Positions 7,856-15,563 of a DNA stretch of 29,552 nucleotides are shown piece by piece; the stretch's first letter is position 1, and each line of letters starts with the position of its first letter. The notes beneath the pieces were generated by a model. That model had not been told where the DNA came from, did no database searches, and was given only the letters and a program-made list of their open reading frames with translations. The position numbers and the translations under genes are program-made. This stretch comes from a virus, in the IMG/VR virus record IMGVR_UViG_3300006350_000190, positions 1 to 29,552 of that record; one strand, 5' to 3'.

Positions 7856-8889
7856 CAAATCCTCTGTGCTTCTACATAAAGTGACTTAAGGATAGCAAAT
7901 ATTTCATCCTTATTATCAATTTCACTCACACATTTCTGTAAAATAGTTAGAGTGTCTTCTGCTTCTATAGAATCATCAACATCCTCTAAATGTAAGAACT
8001 GATCTTCTATAATTTTTAGGTCAGCAACATCAGCATCATTAATAGATTTTAAAGTCTTATCAAATAGAACTCTATCCTCCTTTGTCTCAACGATTAGCTT
8101 GACGTAGCTACCTTTTAGAGTGTTATATTGTATATCAGAGGTCTCTTCATCCTTATAAACGATCTTATGAAACATTTTGTTGGGATTCTTATGAAAACTT
8201 AACCTCTTAGTTTTAGTATTTAGTGTATGGAACCCTCTTTCTTGACCGTAATCATTCCAATAGAGTTGGTACGGGTTACCTAGGTAGTGAATGTTACCCT
8301 TTACACTCTTCATATGGAAATGACCAGTGCATGTTAGATCAAACCTATCGAATATAGAGGGATCGTCTCCGTGTTCCATGGTGTGACCTGGAACAGCCTC
8401 AAAACCGTTAAGCTCAAGATGCCCAAGACAGACGCTCGCATTACTAGAAGAGATAAGATCATAGGATCTCTTTCTGTTTTCGTCACATATCCAAGGTATA
8501 AGAAGAAAATCACACCCGTCAACAGATAGTTCAGTTGGCTCAGCGATAACTGTAATGTTCTCGTATTCAGCAAGTAATAGTTCTGGTGAGTTAACTCTAA
8601 GAGTGTTTTTGTAGTAAATGTCATGGTTACCTACCATCATATACTGCTTCACCCCTCTCTTTAGAAGAGGATCGAACCACATTTCTTTAGCAGCATCTAA
8701 TGAGAAAAAATTAACATACTTTCTTCTATCGAAAGTGTCTCCTAAATTGATGATCGTTTTGATCTTATGCTTATCAATGAAAGGAAGTACTGTTTCGGTA
8801 TAAAAGGTTCTGTATTTGTCTATGTAATATTGGTTGTCATTTCTGACACCAAAGTGTTGATCAGTTATCAGTAGGATCTTGGATGTCAT
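7855..8889 (-). CDS. gp47: recombination endonuclease subunit gp47 (Mre11-like)
   Basis: This 344-residue calcineurin-like phosphoesterase carries the expected metal-binding motifs: DQHFG (10-14), GDTFDRR (50-56), GNHD (87-90) and a later CTGHFH. It is the nuclease partner of gp46 and closely matches T4 gp47 in length (339). It acts on DNA ends during recombination-dependent replication. The N-terminal 29 bases overlap a small upstream ORF. A CTAAATACT motif lies inside the gene (8215-8223), probably by chance. Confidence 0.94.
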   Translation of the reverse strand: MTSKILLITDQHFGVRNDNQYYIDKYRTFYTETVLPFIDKHKIKTIINLGDTFDRRKYVNFFSLDAAKEMWFDPLLKRGVKQYMMVGNHDIYYKNTLRVNSPELLLAEYENITVIAEPTELSVDGCDFLLIPWICDENRKRSYDLISSSNASVCLGHLELNGFEAVPGHTMEHGDDPSIFDRFDLTCTGHFHMKSVKGNIHYLGNPYQLYWNDYGQERGFHTLNTKTKRLSFHKNPNKMFHKIVYKDEETSDIQYNTLKGSYVKLIVETKEDRVLFDKTLKSINDADVADLKIIEDQFLHLEDVDDSIEAEDTLTILQKCVSEIDNKDEIFAILKSLYVEAQRI

Positions 8890-9019
8890 ACTCTATAGTC
8901 ACCTTCTTACTCATCCTACCACGAGAATCCAAATATGTCGAGTGCTCTATATTGATGTCGTCTTTCATCATTGAGATCTCATCCAACAGCAGTTTTAATC
9001 TATCGTTTGTTCTACCCAT
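8861..9019 (-). CDS. small protein between gp55 and gp47
   Basis: A 52-residue frame starts 8 bases inside the end of gp55 and ends 29 bases inside gp47. The product is charged (MGRTNDRLKLLLDEISMMKDD, then IEHSTYLDSRGRMSKK). It fills an otherwise empty 120-base gap in a region where all genes touch, which supports it being real. It starts with a probable short amphipathic helix. Function unknown. Confidence 0.65.
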   Translation of the reverse strand: MGRTNDRLKLLLDEISMMKDDINIEHSTYLDSRGRMSKKVTIEYDIQDPTDN

Positions 9020-9500
9020 AGCGTTGATTAGTCTCCACTCTTGACTTAATGTAGTTCATGTCTGCAGAGTTCTCGTTTCCATCTGTATGGAATACTTCTT
9101 CGTACCCTTTACGTTCCAGAATTTTTTCTCTAATAGATTGTTGTCTCTTCTCCTTTGCAATTCTCCTTAGATATGCGTAGTAAACTATCTGTGTGAAATA
9201 AGCAAAAGGATTTTTAGATTTCTCTGGGTCAAAATTGTGTATGTATTGGATGCAATTCTCAATGCCATCCCCAATCATGTCTTCTCTATACATATAGTTT
9301 ATAAAATTTGGTCTATATGATAGGTGTGTAGCGATTTTAAGGAAGCATTCACCAATATAATTAGAGACACGAGGTTTAGGATCACCTGCTTCTTCAGCTT
9401 CAGTAATCTGTTGTCTATAGATAATCAACTCAGCTAAGAATTTCTTATTATCTACATAGTGTTCCTTCTTTTTAGTGGACTTCCGTGCCATAGTAGTCAT
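9012..9500 (-). CDS. gp55: late-transcription sigma factor gp55
   Basis: This 162-residue protein (T4 gp55: 185) has a sigma region 2-like core around residues 72-115 (REDMIGDGIENCIQYIHNFD, then NPFAYFTQIVYYAYLRRI). It directs host RNA polymerase to late promoters of the TATAAATA type, with activation by the gp45 clamp. Matching motifs lie upstream of several virion genes in this window. I keep the ATG at 9500; an ATG three codons on (9491, MARKSTKKK) is equally plausible. A sigma70-like promoter lies directly upstream, so it is likely expressed before the late genes it controls. Confidence 0.9.
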   Translation of the reverse strand: MTTMARKSTKKKEHYVDNKKFLAELIIYRQQITEAEEAGDPKPRVSNYIGECFLKIATHLSYRPNFINYMYREDMIGDGIENCIQYIHNFDPEKSKNPFAYFTQIVYYAYLRRIAKEKRQQSIREKILERKGYEEVFHTDGNENSADMNYIKSRVETNQRYG

Positions 9501-9524
9501 TTATATTAACTCACGGTTAGCATA

Positions 9525-9553
9525 ATTATAGTTCATGGTGACACAATTGTAAA
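9525..9553 (-). promoter_or_regulatory. sigma70-type promoter of gp55
   Basis: On the minus strand TTTACA (9548-9553) and TATAAT (9525-9530) are separated by exactly 17 bp. Transcription would begin about 15-20 bases before the gp55 ATG. It resembles host-type early promoters rather than the late TAAATA motif. Confidence 0.75.
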
Positions 9554-9579
9554 GGGGGCTTGACAAACCCATTTACAAT
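9546..9579. promoter_or_regulatory. inverted repeat over the gp55 promoter -35 box
   Basis: ATTGTAAA (9546-9553) and TTTACAAT (9572-9579) are perfect 8-bp arms, continued by GGG/CCC after one mismatch, with an 11-base centre. The left arm covers the -35 hexamer. No U-tract follows, so an operator or RNA hairpin is more likely than a terminator. The structure is visible; the regulatory role is inference. Confidence 0.55.
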
Positions 9580-9596
9580 GGTTAGACTCAACACTG

Positions 9597-10055
9597 TTAA
9601 GGGTTGGAAGGATCCTTAGGCTCTTTTTTATACATATGCTCTAGAAACGAGCGTGCGTCCTCAACTTTGGCGATTAGACCCATATTAGGACTCAAGGGTA
9701 CCTCTCCTCTCTCAGGTTCGTGTTCGTGTAATATTTCTTTCTTCACCCAACGTTTATACATTCTTATTGCGTCCTTACTCATAGGAGCAATGCTGATAAC
9801 TGATCTTTCTTCGATGACGAAAAACTCTTCGTCGGAAAAATTCACCCACTTAATAAAACCAACAGCGATTTTTTGATCACTTGGTTGATTTCCTTCCATT
9901 TCTACGATCTTAGTCTTAGCAGGGTGCTGTATGAACAGAAGATCTTCCTTAGAGTCTGGATCTTTTGTCAACAAAACCTCACCAAGGATCTCCTCCCCAG
10001 TAATGAGTTTGACTGTACCGTGAAATTGTTCGTCGTGTCGGATGTAGTTAATCAT
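9597..10055 (-). CDS. conserved-type phage protein with Sm-like N-terminus
   Basis: This 152-residue protein begins MINYIRHDEQFHGTVKLITG and continues EEILGEVLL, a pattern like the first strands of Sm/LSm beta-barrels (VxLxxGEEIxGxV). A middle segment (IKWVNFSDEEFFVIEERSVISI) could complete the barrel, followed by a helical C-terminal extension. It starts 8 bases inside uvsW and lies upstream of the gp55 promoter. An RNA-binding or regulatory role is only suggested by the fold guess; no confident family name can be given. Confidence 0.7.
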   Translation of the reverse strand: MINYIRHDEQFHGTVKLITGEEILGEVLLTKDPDSKEDLLFIQHPAKTKIVEMEGNQPSDQKIAVGFIKWVNFSDEEFFVIEERSVISIAPMSKDAIRMYKRWVKKEILHEHEPERGEVPLSPNMGLIAKVEDARSFLEHMYKKEPKDPSNP

Positions 10056-11505
10056 TTTTTAATTTAACTTCTTTGATTTCGTAATCAAAATTCTCTTCCT
10101 CATATATTTTTCGTCTTGCGACTAAATGACGAAGAGTATAGTTAAGTTTGGAACCTCTCGCACAGTCATCCGCTATATCGAATAATGTAGCCTGTGCTTT
10201 GTTCTCACCTTTCCTAAGAACCCTACCAATAGACTGAAGATTTCTGACCCTCGACTTTGATGGACTCGCAAATATAACATTGTGCAGATTCTTAATATTG
10301 ATACCAGTAGAGAAGGTTCCATAAGACGCTAGTATTATAGCATTCTTTTCCTTCTCACATATAGAACGTGCTTCTTCACGTTCCATAGCATCTATACCAC
10401 CATGTATAAAGAAAATCTTACGACCTTCCTTTACTTTACTATTTAGCAATTCCCATAAAGGTTCTCCGTGTTTTTCGACGTAGTTAAATAAAATCAATGT
10501 GTTTCCCCGTAGATCACACGCAAGATTTATGATGAGATTATTGCGTTTTGGGTGTGTAATTAGGTAATCTATCTCCTGAAAATAGTCATCAAACGGTACA
10601 AATCCATGCTTACATAAGAGGATACACACCTTCAGTGGTGTTAGGTGTCCTTTTTTCATGAGATCTATGGTCTTAGTTACCTGATCCACCTTACCAAACA
10701 AACCTTCCAACACTAATTGATGAGTTTCCATACCATCTAAGGTACCTGTCAACCCCACTCGGTACTTAGCGTCATGACATTTGTTGAGAATCCCTGTCAG
10801 ACTTTTCGCTTTGTAAAGATGTGCTTCATCCCCGATAATGACATCAAAACGTTTAAAAAATTTGCGGGGTTCCTTATAGATGCTCTGCCAAGTACTGATA
10901 ACCACAGAAGAGTCCACATATTTTTCTGCACCTGCTTGGATTTTATGTATTTCATTTGTTCTCCATCCATATGATTTAAAATCTTTTGCCAACTGTTCTA
11001 CTAAAGACACGGTTGGTACTATAATAAGTATGTTTCTATCAAATTTTAAGTGCCAACGCACTATGGCATAGATGATCAGGGATTTTCCTGATCCTGTTGG
11101 GGATAATAAAAGTTTGCGATGGTGCCTAAGTGCCTGATAAATTGCTCGTAACTGGTAGTCTCGTGCTTTAAAAGGTAATCCCAGTGATCTAACGTAGCCC
11201 GCAACACTCTCAGGGCTGATGATAGATTCCCAATCGTCTGGTCGTCCATAAGTACTGTCCTCAATGTCAAATTCATAACCTTTTTCTTCTAAGAAATCAA
11301 CAACATAATCAAAAAGACCCGCATATATCTCACCAGTAGCAGGTGAATACAAGCGGATCTTACCATCCCATTTCCATTTTTGGTACTGTGGCATATACTT
11401 AGCACCTGGAACATCAAATATAAAATGTTCACTCAGTTCCTTGTGTACATGCGGTTCGGCAGTTACCTTAAGGTAAACCTCGTTTTTCTTGGTGATAACT
11501 GTCAT
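10048..11505 (-). CDS. uvsW: RNA-DNA and DNA helicase UvsW
   Basis: This superfamily 2 helicase of about 485 residues has Walker A SPTGSGKS (near 135-142), a DEAH box (near 226-229), the motif III equivalent VGLTGT, and C-terminal RecA-fold motifs ending SIGRVLRKG. Length is close to T4 UvsW (503). UvsW unwinds R-loops and branched DNA, and shifts replication from origin-dependent to recombination-dependent initiation. I use the ATG at 11503-11505, which overlaps the uvsY stop as TGATG; the TTG one codon upstream is less likely. Neighbouring uvsY and the gp46/47 pair form a recombination module. Confidence 0.93.
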   Translation of the reverse strand: MTVITKKNEVYLKVTAEPHVHKELSEHFIFDVPGAKYMPQYQKWKWDGKIRLYSPATGEIYAGLFDYVVDFLEEKGYEFDIEDSTYGRPDDWESIISPESVAGYVRSLGLPFKARDYQLRAIYQALRHHRKLLLSPTGSGKSLIIYAIVRWHLKFDRNILIIVPTVSLVEQLAKDFKSYGWRTNEIHKIQAGAEKYVDSSVVISTWQSIYKEPRKFFKRFDVIIGDEAHLYKAKSLTGILNKCHDAKYRVGLTGTLDGMETHQLVLEGLFGKVDQVTKTIDLMKKGHLTPLKVCILLCKHGFVPFDDYFQEIDYLITHPKRNNLIINLACDLRGNTLILFNYVEKHGEPLWELLNSKVKEGRKIFFIHGGIDAMEREEARSICEKEKNAIILASYGTFSTGINIKNLHNVIFASPSKSRVRNLQSIGRVLRKGENKAQATLFDIADDCARGSKLNYTLRHLVARRKIYEEENFDYEIKEVKLKND

Positions 11506-11927
11506 CAATAATTCTCATACTTCCTCAGTTCGATAACGTTTTTAATCTGAAATCCTCTATTGGAGCACTGTTTAAGAACGTTCTCCAAATAATTTATACA
11601 AGTTTCGAGGTAGTCCATTTTTTGTTTGGTACGGATGAACTCATCATCTGCCCAGATGTATGTGTTGAGGTCACCTTTGAGTACCTTATGGTTAAAGGGA
11701 TTATCTTGGTACACCTTCGATGGTGCCTTACCAGAATAGTACTCAAACTTCTGTTTATACATGCGGTTCTTCTTCATTTCAGCATCAGACAGCATCAGTC
11801 TGAACTGAGACCACAAGTTTAGGTACTTTTCATGTATGACAGTTACCTTAAAATTTTCCGTGTCAAGATCGTTCTGGTCGATTTTACAATCTTCCTTCCA
11901 CATCTCACGGATGTCATCAAGATTCAT
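11505..11927 (-). CDS. uvsY: recombination mediator UvsY
   Basis: The 140-residue product matches T4 UvsY (137) in length and in landmarks: N-terminal MNLDDIREMWKEDCKID, central KQKFEYYSGKAPS (T4: KARLDYYSGRG) and C-terminal SNRGFQIKNVIELRKYE (T4: KSRGFAIKHIQDMRAFE). UvsY loads the UvsX recombinase onto gp32-coated single-stranded DNA. It overlaps uvsW (TGATG) downstream and the tail-fold gene (ATGA) upstream. Confidence 0.9.
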   Translation of the reverse strand: MNLDDIREMWKEDCKIDQNDLDTENFKVTVIHEKYLNLWSQFRLMLSDAEMKKNRMYKQKFEYYSGKAPSKVYQDNPFNHKVLKGDLNTYIWADDEFIRTKQKMDYLETCINYLENVLKQCSNRGFQIKNVIELRKYENY

Positions 11928-12523
11928 GCTAATTCAGTTCTTCTCTTACCTATTGTATCTTGGATGTCGTATAGATCGTAACGAAAGCTCGCTTGAGCTA
12001 CAGCATACTCCGTACCATCTATTGTAGCATTAAATTCTAGTGCTGACAAGGAGACAGGGAACATGTTCTCAAACGTGACAAAGAAATTTGTCTGAAAATT
12101 ACTGTTTAATACTGCTAGTGATCCATCAGAACGTACATTGGTTAGTATTTTACCAGTGTCCATCTTCTCTTCTGACCTATCTTCTAGGAAAGTTCTTTCT
12201 GCTAGAGTTCTACCAGTTGCCATACCTCTCATCCAGTTATGGAGAATGAGATAGTTCTCTAAGTCCTCATCAATAAGAAACTGTAGATTAAGTGGTTCAT
12301 AATTAATACCATGTGAATCCCACGGTATAGTACGACCCATAATTGTGGGTTGTTCTACCTGATTGATACTGATACCAGGAATGTTTGCGGTCTGTGCAAA
12401 GTAAGTTACCTTAGGATAATCTGCCAAGACAAACTTAAATCCAATAGGAGATAAAAAATTTCTATTTTCTATCTGTCCTTGGAATGAGTCGTAACCTTTA
12501 TTACCTAGGTATGATCCCGCCAT
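11924..12523 (-). CDS. tail-tube-fold structural protein (gp19/gp54-like)
   Basis: This 199-residue protein has features of the T4 tail-tube family: an early strand with FLSPIGFKFVLADYP, AQTANIPGISINQVEQP (compare gp19 KAANIPASTVGVIEVP in this window), a hydrophobic NLQFLIDEDLENY segment and a final strand NATIDGTEYAVAQASFRYDLY. It is probably a tail tube initiator, terminator or completion protein rather than the main tube subunit, which is gp19 at 19239. It sits between small membrane proteins and uvsY and starts as TAATG after the upstream gene. The exact T4 counterpart is uncertain. Confidence 0.65.
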   Translation of the reverse strand: MAGSYLGNKGYDSFQGQIENRNFLSPIGFKFVLADYPKVTYFAQTANIPGISINQVEQPTIMGRTIPWDSHGINYEPLNLQFLIDEDLENYLILHNWMRGMATGRTLAERTFLEDRSEEKMDTGKILTNVRSDGSLAVLNSNFQTNFFVTFENMFPVSLSALEFNATIDGTEYAVAQASFRYDLYDIQDTIGKRRTELA

Positions 12524-12894
12524 TACTCTTCGTCTTTTTGATTATTTAGGTACTCAATGACCTCATCATGATCTTTTGCTGCTCTTTCGAAGGCAGCATA
12601 CTGTGCTTCTATACTAAAATTATCTAATCCTTCTACCTCTGAGGGTTCCTGTTTGATAATTACCTTAGATTTTTCTTGCTCATCCCAGTGTTCATGTAAT
12701 TTATCTACCTGCACATCAACATCTCTCATAGTATGCTCTACTTTAAGGTCAAACCACACTCGTTTTAACCATGCTATGAATCCCAAAGAGAAAAATTTTA
12801 CGAATTGGTTGGGTTGTTTGTTTGCCCATCTCTCCATCTTGGCATACCAAGGGTCTACACCTGGTCCAAATGTCTTTTCGAATTCGTATTTCAT
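12523..12894 (-). CDS. hypothetical acidic protein
   Basis: This 123-residue protein has a hydrophobic aromatic patch (FVKFFSLGFIAWLKRVWFDL, about 31-50) that could be a short membrane-associated helix, followed by a charged helical C-terminal half (VDVQVDKLHEHWDEQEKSK and EAQYAAFERAAKDHDE). The start overlaps the upstream stop as TAATG, and the end overlaps the tail-fold gene the same way. No family is recognised. Confidence 0.7.
   Translation of the reverse strand: MKYEFEKTFGPGVDPWYAKMERWANKQPNQFVKFFSLGFIAWLKRVWFDLKVEHTMRDVDVQVDKLHEHWDEQEKSKVIIKQEPSEVEGLDNFSIEAQYAAFERAAKDHDEVIEYLNNQKDEE
12541..12550 (-). promoter_or_regulatory. late-promoter-like motif
   Basis: Minus strand CCTAAATAAT lies 18-27 bases upstream of the tail-fold gene start (12523), inside the end of the previous gene. 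It fits the CTAAATA motif repeated upstream of virion genes in this window. Confidence 0.4.
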
Positions 12895-13094
12895 TAGTCG
12901 TAGATACCGTACGGTGTTAAATCATAATAAGGAGTTTCTAATGGTTCACCCTTACGAGGTGTTGGTTCACCTATCTTTGCTAAGATATCAGCAGGTATTT
13001 TCTTCTGACTAATATCATAAGGTATGGGTGCATTTGCTACACATACCCTTACACATTCCCACTCTTCTTCTGTGAGGTCATAGTTAGTCATCAT
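12894..13094 (-). CDS. hypothetical small protein
   Basis: This 66-residue protein begins with two in-frame ATGs (MMTNYDLTEEEWECVRVCV). The first half is acidic and helical with two Cys; the second half is Pro/Tyr-rich (GEPTPRKGEPLETPYYDLTP). The start overlaps the upstream gene by 11 bases and the end overlaps the downstream gene as TAATG. Function unknown. Confidence 0.65.
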   Translation of the reverse strand: MMTNYDLTEEEWECVRVCVANAPIPYDISQKKIPADILAKIGEPTPRKGEPLETPYYDLTPYGIYD

Positions 13095-13293
13095 GATCGT
13101 CCCATGGGTCTGCTAGATCTTTGTTGTCAAAAAATGCTTTGTACACACCAAACGTGGTGAGTCCTGCAACCAATACAATAAATGAAATTGCAAATGTCAC
13201 ATTGGGATCAGCATTATAATGTGGAATAATTGCATTACACTTAGTCCAAGTACCAGGTAATGTATACACTGGTGGGCATGATAAAAAAATCAT
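13084..13293 (-). CDS. small single-pass membrane protein with DPWDDHDD tail
   Basis: This 69-residue protein has one clear membrane helix (about 34-52, FAISFIVLVAGLTTFGVYK) and an acidic C-terminus, DLADPWDDHDD. The adjacent upstream gene also encodes a one-helix protein with a DPW-acidic motif, which suggests related roles or a shared binding partner. It overlaps that gene as ATGA. Function unknown. Confidence 0.7.
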   Translation of the reverse strand: MIFLSCPPVYTLPGTWTKCNAIIPHYNADPNVTFAISFIVLVAGLTTFGVYKAFFDNKDLADPWDDHDD

Positions 13294-13583
13294 CTTCTTA
13301 CTACTGCGGGAACGTCACCATCACCCTCATCATCTTCGTCATCTTCATCAATCCATGGATCTGATATTTCCATGCCATTGTTAATACGATTCTGTAATGA
13401 TGCGTGCAACGGATCTTTGGTGAAGTTAACAACCATTAACTCATCACCATTTTTTACATCCTTTAACTCAGGATGTACAGGTGTCAACTCTCTCTTCTCT
13501 TTGATAAACTTATCATTCCAAAACATCAATGTAAATGCCTGATACAATAAGTATAGAGAACATATCGTAAATATTATTACCAT
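13290..13583 (-). CDS. small membrane protein with DPWIDEDDEDD tail
   Basis: This 97-residue protein has an N-terminal membrane anchor (residues 1-22, MVIIFTICSLYLLYQAFTLMFW), a soluble middle and a very acidic C-terminal region (SDPWIDEDDEDDEGDGD). The DPW-acidic motif is shared with the next gene downstream. A TATAAATA motif lies 6 bases before the start. The motif repeat is seen; any function is unknown. Confidence 0.7.
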   Translation of the reverse strand: MVIIFTICSLYLLYQAFTLMFWNDKFIKEKRELTPVHPELKDVKNGDELMVVNFTKDPLHASLQNRINNGMEISDPWIDEDDEDDEGDGDVPAVVRR

Positions 13584-13588
13584 TAAAA

Positions 13589-13596
13589 TATTTATA
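13589..13596 (-). promoter_or_regulatory. TATAAATA late-promoter match
   Basis: Minus strand TATAAATA is an exact match to the T4 late promoter core. It lies only 6 bases before the ATG at 13583. Transcripts would be nearly leaderless for this gene, so it may instead serve the next genes. Confidence 0.45.
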
Positions 13597-13604
13597 TCCT
13601 TTGT

Positions 13605-13934
13605 CTAGAAGAGGTTTGTCCTTGGTATGTACTCTTTTGCTTTTTGTATGTACGGTAAAATTTCAGACTCTACTCTTTCTGCTACCTTATCTATTATATT
13701 AACATCAATATGCATAAACGGAGGAATGATTCCCAGTATTCTAAGAAGTCCATCAACAAATAATGCAAGAGTAGTAAACCCAAGAATCATAGAGATTATA
13801 GTTGCTTCTCTATTGTGTTTTGCCATGGATGCTTCATCTATTCTTCTGGCTTCTTCTACTGCTTCCCTGATAAGGGCATCAACTTCTGCTTTTGTATAGA
13901 ATTGTCCTATTCCAGGTATGTCATGTAAATCCAT
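13605..13934 (-). CDS. small membrane protein, unknown
   Basis: This 109-residue protein has a charged helix (about 15-42), a hydrophobic stretch (about 46-71, TIISMILGFTTLALFVDGLL and onward) long enough for one or two membrane passes, and a C-terminal amphipathic helix. A strong Shine-Dalgarno sequence (AGGAGG, minus strand, 13945-13950) precedes the ATG. Size and membrane region would allow a holin-like role, but nothing specific supports it. Confidence 0.7.
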   Translation of the reverse strand: MDLHDIPGIGQFYTKAEVDALIREAVEEARRIDEASMAKHNREATIISMILGFTTLALFVDGLLRILGIIPPFMHIDVNIIDKVAERVESEILPYIQKAKEYIPRTNLF

Positions 13935-13941
13935 TAGCCTC

Positions 13942-14106
13942 CTATTGCCAGTATTCGTCGAGTCTTTCTAATACATTCATTAGAATTCTATTAGCAGCTC
14001 CACGTTGACGGTCATCCCATTCTGGGTACCACGTTTTGTCATGAAGACCTGTCTTCATCTTCATAATATAAGCTGTCATGTTCACTTTGTCAAGCCTTCC
14101 GTTCAT
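13942..14106 (-). CDS. hypothetical 54-residue protein
   Basis: An open frame of 54 codons ends 7 bases before the next gene. It starts MNGRLDKVNMTAYIMKMKTG and contains TWYPEWDDRQRGAANRIL, ending LERLDEYWQ. The charged, helix-rich composition and its place just after a late-promoter motif support expression. Function unknown. Confidence 0.65.
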   Translation of the reverse strand: MNGRLDKVNMTAYIMKMKTGLHDKTWYPEWDDRQRGAANRILMNVLERLDEYWQ

Positions 14107-14125
14107 TTTATACAGATCGTATCCT

Positions 14126-14134
14126 AGTATTTAA
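14126..14134 (-). promoter_or_regulatory. late-promoter-like motif after gp23 terminator
   Basis: Minus strand TTAAATACT lies immediately downstream of the gp23 terminator and 20 bases before the 14106 start. This restarts transcription for the small-protein block that leads to uvsY. Confidence 0.55.
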
Positions 14135-14137
14135 CAT

Positions 14138-14163
14138 AAAAAAAGACCCCCGAAGGGGTCTTT
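14138..14163 (-). terminator. Rho-independent terminator of gp23
   Basis: A 9-bp perfect stem (AAAGACCCC/GGGGTCTTT) with a TTCG tetraloop is followed on the minus strand by a T-run. It lies 21 bases after the gp23 stop. This is the clearest terminator in the window and marks the end of the head gene block. Confidence 0.93.
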
Positions 14164-14184
14164 GTAAAGTATATAAGCGATTGC

Positions 14185-15531
14185 TTACATTAAGTTGTCA
14201 ACAAGAACACGTCTGTAGTAGCGGTTCTTATTAGGATCAAGATCTCCACCGCCTTGGTCTGTGCCTTCCGCAAATGGGTTAGCAACCATACCGTAACGAG
14301 TCTTAAAGCCAATTTTAGGTTGGAATGTATCCTGACCTACGGCTCTGACCATTTGTAGAGGTACATATGGACAATAGAACAGACCTGCGTCGTATGCTGA
14401 ACTACCTTTGTATCCTGCAACGTAGAAGTGTCTGTCACTTACGTTTGCTGAATAAGGGTCAACGTACACTTTGATGCGTCCGTTTAATGTTCCTGCAAGT
14501 GTGGAACTATTGTCATCTGGAAGTAAGTTTGAGTTTCCAGCTAAAGCAGGTGTGTAATCAAGTACACCAGCCATTGATAGAGCAGAAGCTACGTCTGCAG
14601 AACATATTAGAATGTTCCCTTTTCCACGACGAGTTTCATGCCCGATTGCGTTCATGTCTCTTTCGATCTGGAATAGAAGACCTTTAAACTTCTCAACTGA
14701 CCATCTACCGTTGGAGTCAACGTCTAGGTCAAATACACCTGCAGTTGCTGTATTATTCTGTGCACCAGGTCTTGCGACTTTGTATACAGATCTTACAACT
14801 TCACGGTTGATTTCAGCAAGTACCTCAGTTGAGAGGATGTTTGCTAATTCAGACTCAGCGTCTAAACCGTGTACTGCCTTAAGGTCTTGTGCCAATTCTA
14901 GAGAATACTCTGCCTTGAGTGCTCTGGACTTCGCAGTCACAGTAACTTTCTCAATGCTGAAGTTCATCTCAGCGAATTGGTTACCAGAAGCGTCACCCAA
15001 TGCTTCAGACTCAGCTGTTGGCATACCACCTGAGAAGGTGTATGTGCCAGAGTCATTTAGAAGACCTGGATTACTTCCTGATTGAGCAGTCCTTCCTAGG
15101 TCAGATGCTGCGTTTTCTGCTGAAAACTCTGAATCTGCTTCGTTGAAGAATGCTTCTGATCCTGCTGTACGGTTTGTGCCGTAGCGTGATCTCATCGCAA
15201 AGATAAGTCCTGTAGGACCTGTCATTGGTTGAACGCCTGCGATGTCATATGCGATCAACTTAGGCATTGATCTACGGATCAATGAAATGAGAACTGGGTC
15301 GAAACCTGCGACTGGACCTGTTGCTGTGCTACTACCACTGAAACCTGCAGTACCTGCAGACATAGTAGGAGCGGCTTCGGTCAATACGCCAGCTTCTTCC
15401 TTAATAAATTTTTCTTGGTTCTCTAGGAGGACTGCGGTAACTGCCTTTCTGTAACTATCTTTGATCTCTGGTAGATCTCCGTGAGTTAGGATAGGGTTCC
15501 ACTTCTCCTGCAAGTGCTCAGAATTGAACAT
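14185..15531 (-). CDS. gp23: major capsid protein gp23
   Basis: This 448-residue protein begins MFNSEHLQEKWNPIL, typical of cyanomyovirus gp23 (T4: 521 residues). It forms the hexamers of the head shell. The N-terminal region up to E52 (GVLTE, then AAPT) holds an LxE sequence like the sites cut by the gp21 protease; T4 gp23 is likewise cut after an IxE-type site, so about 52 residues may be removed in maturation. GAGGT about 9 bases before the ATG serves as the ribosome site. It follows gp22 and ends at a strong terminator, as expected for the most heavily expressed virion gene. Confidence 0.96.
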   Translation of the reverse strand: MFNSEHLQEKWNPILTHGDLPEIKDSYRKAVTAVLLENQEKFIKEEAGVLTEAAPTMSAGTAGFSGSSTATGPVAGFDPVLISLIRRSMPKLIAYDIAGVQPMTGPTGLIFAMRSRYGTNRTAGSEAFFNEADSEFSAENAASDLGRTAQSGSNPGLLNDSGTYTFSGGMPTAESEALGDASGNQFAEMNFSIEKVTVTAKSRALKAEYSLELAQDLKAVHGLDAESELANILSTEVLAEINREVVRSVYKVARPGAQNNTATAGVFDLDVDSNGRWSVEKFKGLLFQIERDMNAIGHETRRGKGNILICSADVASALSMAGVLDYTPALAGNSNLLPDDNSSTLAGTLNGRIKVYVDPYSANVSDRHFYVAGYKGSSAYDAGLFYCPYVPLQMVRAVGQDTFQPKIGFKTRYGMVANPFAEGTDQGGGDLDPNKNRYYRRVLVDNLM

Positions 15532-15563
15532 TTGTGTGATACCTCGTTAAGGATGTGGATTGA

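Noticed and set aside
8215-8223. Exact CTAAATACT late motif inside gp47
   Set aside because: It is within coding sequence far from any start codon; a 9-base AT-rich match is expected by chance in a window of this size.
14612-15085. Plus-strand frame of 157 codons opposite gp23
   Set aside because: It lies entirely antisense to the major capsid gene, has no ribosome site or family motif, and is explained by the codon pattern of gp23.
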